64,000 nt of DNA from NCBI GenBank assembly GCA_949825065.1, contig OX463849.1, positions 28,322,043-28,386,042 on the forward strand, written 5' to 3'. The DNA is from Odontocerum albicorne. Taxonomy: Eukaryota; Arthropoda; Insecta; Trichoptera; Odontoceridae. Position 1 is the first letter of the stretch; every line of letters starts with the position of its first letter. Below are positions 54,701 to 63,459 of this stretch, one piece after another. The notes below the pieces were generated by a model that saw only the letters and a program-made list of their open reading frames with translations, searched no databases and had not been told where the DNA came from. The position numbers were made by a program, and so were the translations under genes.

Positions 54701-56975
54701 AATGCATCCATATATGGGTCGACAATGTATGACAGAGTATGAAATGAAGGGATAAGGGTGAATGTAAAACAAATAAATGAAGAAAAACGAACAAAATAAA
54801 TATATGTTATAGTTCAAATGTAAGTGGCAGGCGTGTATACATATAAAAAGTCAGAGAAATCATAGTTCTAGGAGAAGATGTATGAATCTAGAAGAAGTGA
54901 AATAGGTGTGTTGAGACAGGAAAATCTGGCACTCTGTCATCTCACCTACCCCGACAGTGAGACGACATGATAGTATTATACATGTAAGTAAATATTTATC
55001 TATATTCAGAAAAATATAAAAATTAGTTTGATAGATTATCGTGTTTTGTGTAAAAAAAATATTTACAAATCTTTACCTGTTCTAGATAAATTAATAATAA
55101 AGTTTTATGTTTCAAATATGCTTTTTTGATATTTTTTAATTTGAATGTTTCAAAAATGATATTATTTGATATAAGAAATGCTTGATCAAAGAAAACTTTC
55201 AATACAATCTCATCTTTTAATATTCTTGTCCATTTCTCATTTAATAATTTTCCAAATTTCTCTACATTCCAGGTCTGTATTTCTAAAAATTAAAATAATA
55301 TAGTTCAAGGAAAGTTTGTTAAAAAAATTTGATTGAAAAACAAATATTTAATTTATACCTGATGCCATTTTTCTTAAAATACAATAAGATTCATTCCCAT
55401 CTATCTTTTTATTTCTTACATTGTTTTTTTCCACTTACTCTTTTATGAATTAGTTATAAACTTTTTAAGAACTAGAAAACTTGGTAATTCTATATCTATT
55501 TAGTTCGTTCTGTAGAAATTAAAATATAATAAAAAAAACATGTAAATTATTGAAAAAAAATTATACAATAAAGAATAGGATTATCAAGAAAAAATAAACA
55601 TTGAATTCCTCTTGACGTGTGATAAGCTAATATTGTGAACAAGGTTAAATAAGGTTTTTCACAGTGGTTTACTGTGTTGTTTGGCTATTATGCACTATGA
55701 GTGTTTTACCGCGTGGATTAGCTTATGAAGTATCATAGACAAACCACGCGATAAAACACTCCGAAAAACCTTACCTAACTGATAGGAAGAACCGCGAAAC
55801 TCTTAAAACATTGTGAACATGGGACTTGTTTCTGAAATTATGGTGTTGACTGGGAATAGAATCAGCTGCAGTGATAGATGATATAGTAACTTCAAAGATG
55901 CATCTTCTTTCTTGAAGTGTGTAATAATAAAATTTAATAAAAGGACTGGTTAAAATGATTACTTTCAAAAGAGCAGTAATTTGCAGTTCATTTTAAAAAC
56001 TGAGACTAGTACCAAATACGATAAATGTAACATTCCTATTTCAAAGGTGTTTCTATACACCATAGATATTTTTTTTTCTACTTAATACAATTTTCAAATT
56101 ACAATTCCATTTTGATTCCATGATGCCCAATGGGGCTAGATTCCCATTAGACAACTTTGAAAGTTATTCCGTGTATCTTTTGGGAAGTGTACATTAGACT
56201 CTGCGCTTCTACCTAAATCGGTCACTAGAGCTGTAAAACAAAATCATACCACCATTTCGAGAATGAACATCATATTTGGATAGAAAAGCCATGTGTATAT
56301 GGCTGCAAAATATTTAATATGCTTCAATGAAAAAAATACAACAAACAAAAGAAAGAAAGCATTATAAAAGTAGATAAATGTCAGTCACGATTGTTGAGCA
56401 ATTTTGGTCGCATCACCATACTAGTACATTAGTGTATAAATGGGTGCTAGTATGAAATTAATAATAATTGTTTCATGTCGCGGAGATGTACAAGTTACGC
56501 TGGTCACTGGACGTCACTAGATTGGACAAGATCCGAAATGAACAAATTCGTAGAACAATCAAAGTAGCGTTAGTAGATAGAGCCCGAATGGCACGATTAC
56601 GGGACGAAGGGTCTACGCTAAAGACATACACTAATTGAGATCTTCCAAATAGATACAGAGGGAGACCCATAAATAACATTAAGTGTGAAATTAATAAATG
56701 TGATATTCGTTTTTTCCTTACTTTAAATGGTAGATTTGTAAAATGATTCAAAGCTCTGATATAACTTTTAAGCATTTTTACGATTTTCGATCTCCAAAAG
56801 GATATTTTCTTTACTAGTAGTGCTACTATGTTTTACCTCATGCTGTTCCTGTGCTACTATGCATTGTTTTCGTAAGCTAAGTCGCCTTTCATTTCCAAAT
56901 TGCGGATCACATTTTCTCATATCTCTTTTTTCTCGGCAATCGCTATCAAACCCTTTGTCCTTAGAAATTAGCTTT
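48724..56975 (-). CDS. unrecognised gene, at least four coding exons
   Basis: Exons on the minus strand with good splice sites and matching phases: 55282-55077 (AG before, GTAAAG after), 51767-51572 and 48842-48724 (stop TAA). Upstream, 56975-56837 is an open block (SKDKGFDSDCREKRDMRKCD), but its donor is ambiguous. It ends at GAG|GTAAAA, needing a small exon at 55359-55408, or a few codons later at GTAAAG, which joins directly. The last three exons read TWNVEKFGKLLNEKWTRILK ... LEQ-ETLQKAKMKFSC ... EELSEVSSSEAYKTFRDMFK ... DRQSNLVNIA-TIFPQDFPLE and DPDFSQFVDQVEKNFKQCFG. The protein is Lys/Glu-rich, probably helical, at least about 220 residues. I do not recognise the family, and the start codon is unsettled (a Met lies in the first block). 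Introns contain mariners at 49260 and 52750 and a hAT element. It faces away from SAMTOR, so the two may share a promoter. Confidence 0.6.
48866..49150 (+). mobile_element. LINE ORF2 C-terminal fragment
   Basis: Plus strand encodes RIHGEMMYDRIRNEMIRDEC then LRWFGHVEKMNEERLTKHI, the C-terminal tail of the same LINE family. The minus-strand frames here are antisense. Confidence 0.7.
49260..50181 (-). mobile_element. mariner, internally deleted, related to 11073-12404
   Basis: Ends cgtgggtcgtccagaaagta (49260) and tactttctggacgcgcctag (ending 50181), with TA outside. 922 bp: the first third of the transposase is mostly deleted. The protein trace starts ENPAKCEVRSVIRFLNAQN near 50010 and resumes at MATKRCVLGKEKPN (49849). 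Confidence 0.88.
49358..49849 (-). pseudogene. mariner transposase pseudogene, C-terminal half
   Basis: MMATVFWERKGLIHVEFMPR, VVLIHDNARPHASA and, after a frameshift at about 49570, DLAPSDFHLFSKLKEFF show the second and third catalytic Asp. The first is lost in the deletion. Most similar, within this window, to the intact transposase at 11172-12236 (shared RRAIQNKRRGML). Confidence 0.88.
50327..50354. repeat. perfect 28-bp palindrome
   Basis: ctgtgcctaattta followed directly by its exact complement. Between the mariner at 49260 and the hAT at 50465. Confidence 0.9.
50465..51397 (+). mobile_element. hAT element, deleted, perfect 8-bp target duplication
   Basis: Ends caggggtctccaaacttttt and, reversed, caggggtctccaaactacgg. 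The octamer ccctagac flanks both sides (50457-50464, 51398-51405). Inside are a transposase remnant (50657-50890, FDAIVNNIKIFQNPFNADIQ, LAPELQMEIIDLQCSDIFKE) and, after a stop, the hAT C-terminal dimerisation block (YLCEKTFSKMKYTKN, RYKLTDEHLKSLLIISNS). The intact octamers suggest a fairly recent insertion of an already deleted copy. Confidence 0.95.
51770..52599. other. intron of the minus-strand gene, nothing recognised
   Basis: A pair of inverted short texts (gacccactcaatt at 52470-52490, aattgagtgggtc at 52221-52233) could form a hairpin about 270 bp long. Otherwise no structure. Confidence 0.4.
52600..52740 (+). mobile_element. LINE scrap
   Basis: DDGRVKKDIERRLAIENKIN matches the fragment at 18920-18990 (DDGRVKRDIKWRVVIENI), followed by the usual tctgctaagatgttcacgac block. 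Ends at the TA used by the mariner at 52750. Confidence 0.65.
52750..54146 (+). mobile_element. mariner with internal 123-bp tandem duplication
   Basis: Ends caaattagttcggtccgttt (52750) and its imperfect complement (cgcaccgaactaatttg, ending 54146), flanked by TA at 52748-52749 and 54147-54148. It is 1,397 bp; without the 123-bp duplication it would be 1,274 bp, the usual size. Confidence 0.95.
52914..54078 (+). pseudogene. mariner transposase pseudogene with duplicated segment
   Basis: Starts MSNFVLTKQGG at 52914 and shifts frame near 52955. It is then open as AHRMLVEVYGDAAPTDKSCK to a TGA at 53221, and open again as RAMGMIQKQGNWVPYELKPR through VTGDEKWIFYDNPKKKKYYA. Copies 53408-53530 and 53531-53653 are an exact tandem duplication of 123 bp (41 codons, in frame), but the junction itself creates TAA. 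The frame then continues to VILLHDNARPHVA and IASSDY, with a TAG after the third catalytic Asp. Related to the mauritiana-like group at 8877. Confidence 0.92.
54207..54612. repeat. inverted pair of Penelope-like hammerhead-type repeats
   Basis: Arms of about 92 bases at 54207-54298 and 54519-54612 are nearly perfect inverses around 220 bases. The right arm reads cctgatgatgaggtgaaagc, cttgaaaccggtagggttat, accgttac, then an A-rich end. CTGATGA (54535) and GAAAC (54557) are spaced as in hammerhead ribozymes, with a possible cggta/taccg stem III. The interior is GC-richer and non-coding. Confidence 0.7.
54640..54990 (+). mobile_element. LINE 3' fragment
   Basis: cttccatacatcaaagtta, aatgtatgacagagtatgaa, then aaaatctggcactctgtcat and ctaccccgacagtgagacga end in the shared LINE 3' terminus. 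No open frame. Confidence 0.6.
55640..55780. repeat. imperfect hairpin
   Basis: gagtgttttaccgcgtgg (55698) pairs with ccacgcgataaaacactc (55744), and aaggtttttc (55649) with gaaaaacctt (55764). Possibly a small foldback MITE; no target duplication was identified. Confidence 0.5.
55982..56470. other. intron sequence, nothing recognised
   Basis: AT-rich; no exon or repeat ends seen. Confidence 0.3.
56475..56700 (+). mobile_element. LINE ORF2 fragment
   Basis: Plus strand encodes LRWSLDVTRLDKIRNEQIRR then TIKVALVDRARMARLRDEGS, a conserved stretch just before the C-terminus of insect LINE ORF2 (TRLDKxRNExIRRT). Followed by GRPIN-like text. It lies inside the intron between the two upstream blocks of the minus-strand gene. 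Confidence 0.7.
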
Positions 56976-56979
56976 CTGA

Positions 56980-57642
56980 AAAAATGTTAATTAATTTTGC
57001 AAAAAAATAGCCACCTTTCTCATTTTATTAAAATAATAAATCATATACAATACAATATGTAAATTAAAAAAAAAAAGAACTCAAGTTTATGATGAAAACA
57101 ATACTTTTTACAAAAATATGGTTTTGAAACCAAAAACATGTTTAATTTAGTGAATCTTTTGTAAAAATAATTCTATTGATCGATATCTGACTCTTAACTT
57201 TTCTTTCCTACGTATATAACTCGAAATTTTAGAAATATATAGTGTTTTGGGTCGTTTTTGTGTGTTATTATATTCGAAATATATCTACTCTGAATATTAA
57301 AACCCCGCGACTTATATCATATACTAAAAAACAAAATAAAAATTCAACGAATAATACAATAAAAACTCTATAATTATGTTTCACTTGATTCCGATATTAA
57401 AAATAGTTGGAGCCTTGTTTTTCTAAACTCTTCAAACGTCAATGTCAAAAAAATGTGTATGTCGGAATTGTCAATATTTTTATCATAATAATAATATTTT
57501 CATTAGAAATTCGCGTGACATTACAGAATATTTGTGTGAAACTCATCTCCATTAATACTTTAATATGTTTAAAAACTATATCCAGTGATTCATGCATTAG
57601 TTTTATAAATATCACGAAATCTGCAGCAACACGCTGTTAAAT
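56980..57642. promoter_or_regulatory. presumed shared promoter region, SAMTOR and minus-strand gene
   Basis: 663 bases between the first recognised exon of the minus-strand gene and the SAMTOR start. No other gene or repeat is seen. A bidirectional promoter is inferred from the head-to-head arrangement only; no core motif can be asserted. Long poly-A (57067-57077) and AT-rich stretches. Confidence 0.35.
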
Positions 57643-60600
57643 ATGGCTTCAAAAGAACATAAAAATTGTGCCAATATTATAAAAAGGACTCACTCTTCTC
57701 TGAGGAAACTCTCTAATAAGATCGGGTTCAACGATGCTTGGAGTAGACATTTGTCTGATGAGGATACATTAAAGATTTATGCAGAATCGATGAAAACATT
57801 AGGAGCGGAGCATTGGGAGAAAAACGCTAGTGATCCAACTAAATCGGCTTCTTCGAGAATATCCTGGATTGCTGATTATTGTTATAAATATTTCTTTGAA
57901 AAGGGAATTTCAATTTATCGTTCTAAAGAAGAAACTATCGCTAATAAATTGAGGATTGCACTAGGTAGCCCTCTTGAAAAAAATATTGAAAAACTGCAAG
58001 TTTTAGATGTTGGCAGCTGCTATAATCCTTTCAAATTTTACGAATACATGAATGTTCTGCCTATAGATTTATGTCCCGCTGAAGAGAGTGTTTTCAAATG
58101 TGATTTTCTTGCTGTGGAACTTGGCGATGACTTAAAAAGTGAAGAGAACACCGTGAAACAATTAGTGCGGAACCATTTCGACGTTGTGATATTTAGTCTA
58201 TTATTAGAATATCTGCCAAATTCTGTTTTAAGGAAAATATGTTGCCATAAAGCTTTTAACCTTTTAAAACATGAAGGTTTATTAATAACTAGCTGTACCC
58301 AGCCACGCGTTGCTGTGGCTCAGTCTGGTTAAATGTAAAAGAAAGAAAAGAGAAAGCACACGTTTCAATTGTGTTTAATTTCACAATGCGTATACAATAT
58401 TTTTGATGTCTTGTATACAATCTGGGTATACAATATTTTTGATGTCTTTCAGGCACTCTCAGTCTGTCGCGTTTATCACCGTGCTTGCAAATGATCGCGT
58501 CACTCCAAGAGGTCAATTCACGATATGATTTGAATTCAAATCAAAGATCGATTGCACTGAAAAAGAAGAAAAATAGTTATAACAAAAACATATAAAATTG
58601 CGAAACATTAAAAAACGAACTCAATAATATTGTTAAGTTCGGATACATCTTTGTTCTTGCCGCCAACAATAGCTCACTTAGCTAATCGTGATTCTTATAA
58701 TTGATTTGAATATAGGGAAATACTTTTTCAAACAATTCCTCTTTTAACGTCACTAAATTGCATAAGTTCTATTACCGTCATTTACAACTGCATCTCGCAA
58801 ATCAACGTATACTTCAGAGCGAAGCTTGGTCCGATTCAAACGGATGAATATCAAATTTTATCAACTTTAATATAGGCCTCGATTGTAATAAATAGCAAGT
58901 TATTTAGGTAAATACATCACATAAAACTAATAATAAATCTTGTTACAAATTAGCAAAAATGGGCAGTTCGTTAAAAATCTAATGTGACATTTGTTAAAAG
59001 TTAGTTGCATGAAACTTTTAATAATTCAAATGTATAAAACATACACAGATATATACCATTAATTCAAATGAAAATCAATAATAACAAAAATAACAAAAAC
59101 CGGTTTAAAAAACCCGAATTGAAAGATATTTAATATTCGGAATTAAAATAAATTGAAATCTATATTGCGTGTGTTGCCCTTACATTCAACAGGGGGCGCT
59201 CTTATTATATTGTCTGTTTTATATACAACTGTTTATTAAATTTCACAATCCTTTTGAATAAACAATATTTTTTGTTAAAAATCAATTCTTCTTTTGACGT
59301 CACTAAGTTGCAGAAGTTATGAGGCAATGAAATTCGTCCTGAGATCAGATCAACTGGTACCTTTCCATTCCCGATTTCCAGCAATTGATGTGAGAATATC
59401 TCAGCTGATCGATCGTTTTGCAACTGGACATGCATATTTGTAGTTAATTTCAACGTCTTTACGTGTCGCCACAAAATAGAGTATTTCAGGCAAGCATTTA
59501 TTTCATCCGCCGGTGTCGATCGAGGAATTACAGGTAATGTTTGCCTGAAATCTCCTGCAAGCAATATAAATTCGTTCCCAAATGGTCTGATGTTTCCACG
59601 CAAATCTCGCAATGATCGATCAAGAGCTTCGAGCGACTTTTTGTGTGCCATTGTGCATTCATCCCAAACAATAAGTTTGCATTTCTGCAATACTTTTCCC
59701 ATGCCGGATGCTTTGGAAACGTTGCACGTGGGAGTTTCAATGAATCGCATGTTCAATGGCAATTTCAAAGCGGAATGAGCAGTTCTTCCACCTGGTAGAA
59801 GTGTCGCAGCTATTCCTGACGACGCAAGAGCTAAGGCTATGCCATTTTGGGATCGAATTGCTGCCAGAATCAATCTAATTAGGAACGTTTTACCAGTTCC
59901 TCCTGGCGCATCTAAGAAGAAGATTTCTCCAACCCCTTTATTGACAGTCATTAGAAAGTCAGTATAATAAAAATTAGTAATTAAAACGTCAGTTGAGAGA
60001 AAACAATTTTTCGATTTATAAAAAAAATCAACAGCTTACCATTTTACAGTTGACAAATTTGCCCCAATACGATGTGCTGGGCTGAAAAAGCTAGGGTGTG
60101 AAAACATCTGGTGTCCCCGTGGCTGGGTTCGCCCTATATTGGTGGGGTGTATCTTGGCCGAAGGGATGCTATTAGATGAGCCCACACCTTTTGATAGCTT
60201 CTGTATATAATGTATTATCTGCAATTTATGTGTTTTAAAAGTGTTATTTAAATATAATCTGGACATACTATGCTGCTATCAATAAACCTATTATTTATTT
60301 ATGTAACAACGTTCAGTAAGAAAAAAGAAAGTTAAAACATATAAAATTGTGAAACATTAAAAAAGGAACTGAGCAGCGTAAAAGTTTGTTTTAATTTTCA
60401 TTCATACAATACATTAGAAAGTCAGTATAATAAAAATTAGTAAATAAAACGTCAGTTTAGAGAAAACAATTTTTCGATTTATAAAAAAAATCAACAGCTT
60501 ACCATTTTACAGTTGACAAATTTGCCCTAATACGATGTGCTGGGCTGAAAAAGCTAGTGTGTGGGCTGCAAAACATCTGTTGTCCCCGTGGCTGGGTTCG

Positions 60601-62707
60601 CCCTATATTGGTGGGGTGTATCTTGGCCGAAGGGATGCTATTAGATGAGCCCAGACCTTTTGATAGCTTCTGTATATAATGTATTATCTGCAATTAATGT
60701 GTTTTAAAAGTGTTATTTAAATATAATCTGGAAATACTATGCTGCTATCAATAAACCTATTATTTATTTATTTATTTATGTAACAACGTTCAGTAAGAAA
60801 AAAGAAAGTTAAAACATATAAAATTGTGAAACATTAAAAAAAGAACTGAGCAGCGTAAAAGTTTGTTTTAATTTTCATTCATACAATACATAAGAAAGTC
60901 AGTATAATAAAAATTAGTAATTAAAACGTCAGTTTAGAGAAAACAATTTTTCGATTTATAAAAAAAATCAACAGCTTACCATTTTACAGTTGACAAATTT
61001 GCCCCAATACGATGTGCTGGGCTGAAAAAGCTAGGGTGTGGGCTGCAAAACATCTGGTGTCCCCGTGGCTGGGTTCGCCCTATATTGGTGGGGTGTATCT
61101 TGGCCGAAGGGATGCTATTAGATGAGCCCAGACTTTTTGATAGCTTCTGTATATAATGTATTATCTGCAATTTATGTGTTTTAAAAGTGTTATTTAAATA
61201 TAATCTGGACATACTATGCTGCTATCAATAAACCTATAATTTATTTATGTAACAACGTTCAGTAAGAAAAAAAGAAAGTTAAAACATATAAAATTGTGAA
61301 ACATTAAAAAAGGAACTGAGCAGCGTAAAAGTTTGTTTTAATTTTCATTTTTTTTGCGATATTTCTACGGGTACTTCTTTCTAATGTACCACCAAATAAT
61401 TTATTTATTTAATTAATGACATAAAAGTGTCTTTATATACAAATGAACATGTGACAGGTTATACAAGTACTTAAAATTATTGACAAATAATACAACTTTA
61501 TCTTAAATTAACATGTGTACTTTTCTTTTTGAAAAAAGTTAGGTTAACTTTTGAAATATGAATCAATAATGAAAGTTTTTCATCAAATATAATTCTTAAG
61601 TCCATTATTTTTTAAACTTACAACTTACCACAACCACTCAAGTCAATTTTATGACAATATAACTATTTTTAATTATTTTTTATGAAGTTTTTTATTAACG
61701 ACGTAAGATCGCGTCACAATGATAATATAAAATGCGTCACAATGATAATATAAAGCTTGGTTCGTGTCTAGAATAAATATATTTACGAAAAAAAAACCTG
61801 TATTATTTATAAAATTTATAAAATATGTATTATATATAAAATTTATTATTTAATATTAAAGATAAAATTATTTTATATTTTATGTATATAGACTTATTTG
61901 AATAAAAATATTCATCACGAAATGTCAAAATAGAATAACTGTCAAAATGTTTGTCAAAATAACTGTCAAAAGGTCAACTGTCAAAATGTTTAGTTGATAA
62001 AATTTATTATTTATGAAATATGTATTAGTTATAAAATTTATGATTTAATATTAAACATAAAATTATTTTATATTTATATTATGTATATAGACTTTATAAA
62101 TATTAATTACGAAACGTCAAATAGAATATGGTCAACTGTCAAAATGAGATTCGTCTTGTCCCCGACAGGTTCGCATAGATATTTCTTTTTGATTTAAAAA
62201 AAAAATTATATACACTGATATATATATATATAAATAAAAATCAAAAAACATTTCCGTTGACGAATATTAACTTTACTCAAAATTTCAAAGCGATCGGTAG
62301 AGAACTTCCGGAGATTAGCTACCAATAATTAACGAACATTTACATTTTTATTTATATAGATTGTTACCCCTGACTCGAAACATGTCGGAGCTAATGCTAA
62401 AATAATGAAAAATTGGAGGTACACATTAGCTCTAATGGGATTTTCGAGAATCCACTATGAAAAATTGCCTTTTCTCCATTGTCTCGTGTTTAGGAAATCT
62501 TTAAACTTTCAAATAGCAAAAAGATGGGCTGATCTTTATAAAGAGGAGTACATGCAAAATGAAATATTTATTCCTCAAGATTTCCAAACCCTTAACCCTG
62601 ATTCAGAAGAGACAAAAGGACTTGATTTGGATTTACTTGAAAATAATTCAGAGCTGACTGTTGATTTATTTAATGAACTCCCTCGAGAGGATGATTTTTC
62701 ATTTTGA
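57643..62707 (+). CDS. SAMTOR homologue (SAM sensor upstream of mTORC1), split by a Helitron
   Basis: SAMTOR has a class I methyltransferase fold; it binds S-adenosylmethionine and inhibits mTORC1 through GATOR1/KICSTOR when methionine is low. Part 1, 57643-58288, gives residues 1-215: SAM-binding motif I LDVGSCYNPF (near 124-133), the acidic site in SVFKCDFLAVEL, and FDVVIFSLLLEYLPNS. Part 2, 62361-62707, continues in the same codon: GLLII-VTPDSKHVG across the break, then KNWRYTLALMGFSRIHYEKL, IFIPQDFQTLNPDSEE and the stop. Joined length is 330 residues, with no other lesion. Between the parts lies the Helitron 58289-62360. Without splicing, translation would read 14 foreign residues and stop at 58332, losing about 115 residues. 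The start at 57643 is the first Met and begins the conserved N-terminus. Confidence 0.9.
58289..58335 (-). other. Helitron 3' terminus (hairpin plus CTAG)
   Basis: Read on the minus strand: gccacagcaacgcgtggc can fold back on itself (gccac ... gtggc) a few bases before the final CTAG, the usual Helitron 3' signal. In this orientation it supplies the first codons read after the break in SAMTOR. Confidence 0.8.
58640..59951 (-). pseudogene. Helitron helicase (PIF1-like), broken into two pieces
   Basis: A helicase of the RepHel protein of Helitrons. 59951-59205 encodes Walker A FLDAPGGTGKTFLIRL, LALASSGIAATLLPGGRTAH, Walker B region IVWDECTMAHKKSLEALDRS and FILLAGDFRQTLPVIPR, then CNLVTSKEEL. 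The continuation is at about 58775-58640 (CNLVTLKEELFEKVFPYIQI, NYKNHD, LSELLLAARTK), after an insertion of about 520 bases that partly repeats CNLVT...KEEL. The N-terminal end at 59951 is replaced by the tandem array. No catalytic Rep part remains. Confidence 0.88.
59950..61350. repeat. three tandem copies of an approximately 470-bp unit inside the Helitron
   Basis: Copies start at 59950, 60412 and 60889 with tagaaagtcagtataataaa and end gcgtaaaagtttgttttaat. Unit lengths are about 461-477 bp, varying by small indels and the number of ttta repeats. Each contains a GC-richer core (cccgtggctgggttcgccct, attggtggggtgtatcttgg) and aataaacctattattta, which looks like a retroelement 3' end. Minus-strand frames within the units repeat three times but are not supported as genes. 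Confidence 0.92.
61393..61513 (-). repeat. LINE-type 3' end repeat inside the Helitron
   Basis: About 90% identical to 36188-36315 in NOC3L intron 6 and in the same orientation. It shows that the Helitron carries passenger retroelement sequence. Confidence 0.6.
61514..62340. other. remaining Helitron interior near its 5' end
   Basis: Very AT-rich with internal repetition: 61790-61990 and 61990-62130 share taaaatttattatttaat, aaaattattttatattt and aactgtcaaaatg blocks. No coding sequence. Confidence 0.5.
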
Positions 62708-62760
62708 AAAGTGCTCATCAATTTTTTATCCGTTTCATATTTTTATTATATATAAATCTT

Positions 62761-62766
62761 AATAAA
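62761..62766 (+). terminator. SAMTOR polyadenylation signal
   Basis: AATAAA 54 bases after the SAMTOR stop codon (62705-62707). Confidence 0.55.
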
Positions 62767-62962
62767 CATCGCAACACTGACATACCATATATTTACACAT
62801 AAAATTCGAAAGTTAAAAAATTAAAGAAATGAGACTCACTATTAGTTGAATGTTGATGAAATGGTAATTGCAAAACTGATACCTTAATATGTAATATTAT
62901 TGTTATAGACAGGTTAAGTGTAACTGTCGCATATTCATAAAGAAAAAGCAAAAAAAAAAATT

Positions 62963-63459
62963 AAGGCTAAGGCCACACCAAAGTGGGTGCTACGTGACTA
63001 ATATGACTTCATGCTTGGCCACACCAAAGTGCTTCGCACAAATTCATTTGACATTTGGGAGCGGTTGAGTCAACAAACGATGCCACTCTCAAAATAAACC
63101 AATTTCATTACAACTTACCATCTTTATTTACTTCCTGTGCAACTTCATTCCAAAGTGATTTTATTACAGGTACATTTTTGTATAATTTGCTCGATGGGTT
63201 CCACAAAGGCTCCCTTTTATACACAGCTGTTATTAAAATTTCCTACATCTTCTAAAATCACTTGGTGACACAATAAAATTAACCACGTTTTCGCTAGGAG
63301 ACTCACGAGGTGACTAGTCGTCATGTAGTGTGGCGCGAAGCGTGCAGTGTGGCCATTGCGATAGTATGCGGTGCGTTGGTTCGCTAGGATATGCCACCTA
63401 GCTCGCAGCGTAGCTTTAAGCACCAAGCGAGGCTCCTACCTGTGTGGCCGAGGCCTAAA
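62963..63459. mobile_element. MITE-like element with inverted ends
   Basis: Left end aaggctaaggccacaccaaa and right end tgtgtggccgaggcctaaaa are imperfect inverses. Internal subterminal repeats (ggccacaccaaagtg twice at the left; cgcgaagcg, gcgtgcagtgtggcc at the right) support a MITE of about 500 bp. Target duplication not resolved. Confidence 0.6.

Larger units (their letters stand above)
58289..62360 (-). mobile_element. Helitron inserted in SAMTOR coding sequence, 4,072 bp
   Basis: On the minus strand it begins TC (tctatataaataaaaatg, 62360) and ends with a GC-rich hairpin region and CTAG (gtggctgggtacagctag, ending 58289). It sits between A (minus-strand 62361) and T (58288), exactly the A^T target with no duplication that Helitrons use. 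It contains split Helitron helicase remnants, a three-copy tandem array of about 470 bp and a LINE-type tail. No Rep/nuclease domain was found, so it is non-autonomous. Confidence 0.92.

Noticed and set aside
60036..61212. Three similar minus-strand frames of 64-78 codons as a gene family
   Set aside because: They are the same frame in three tandem repeat units inside the Helitron.
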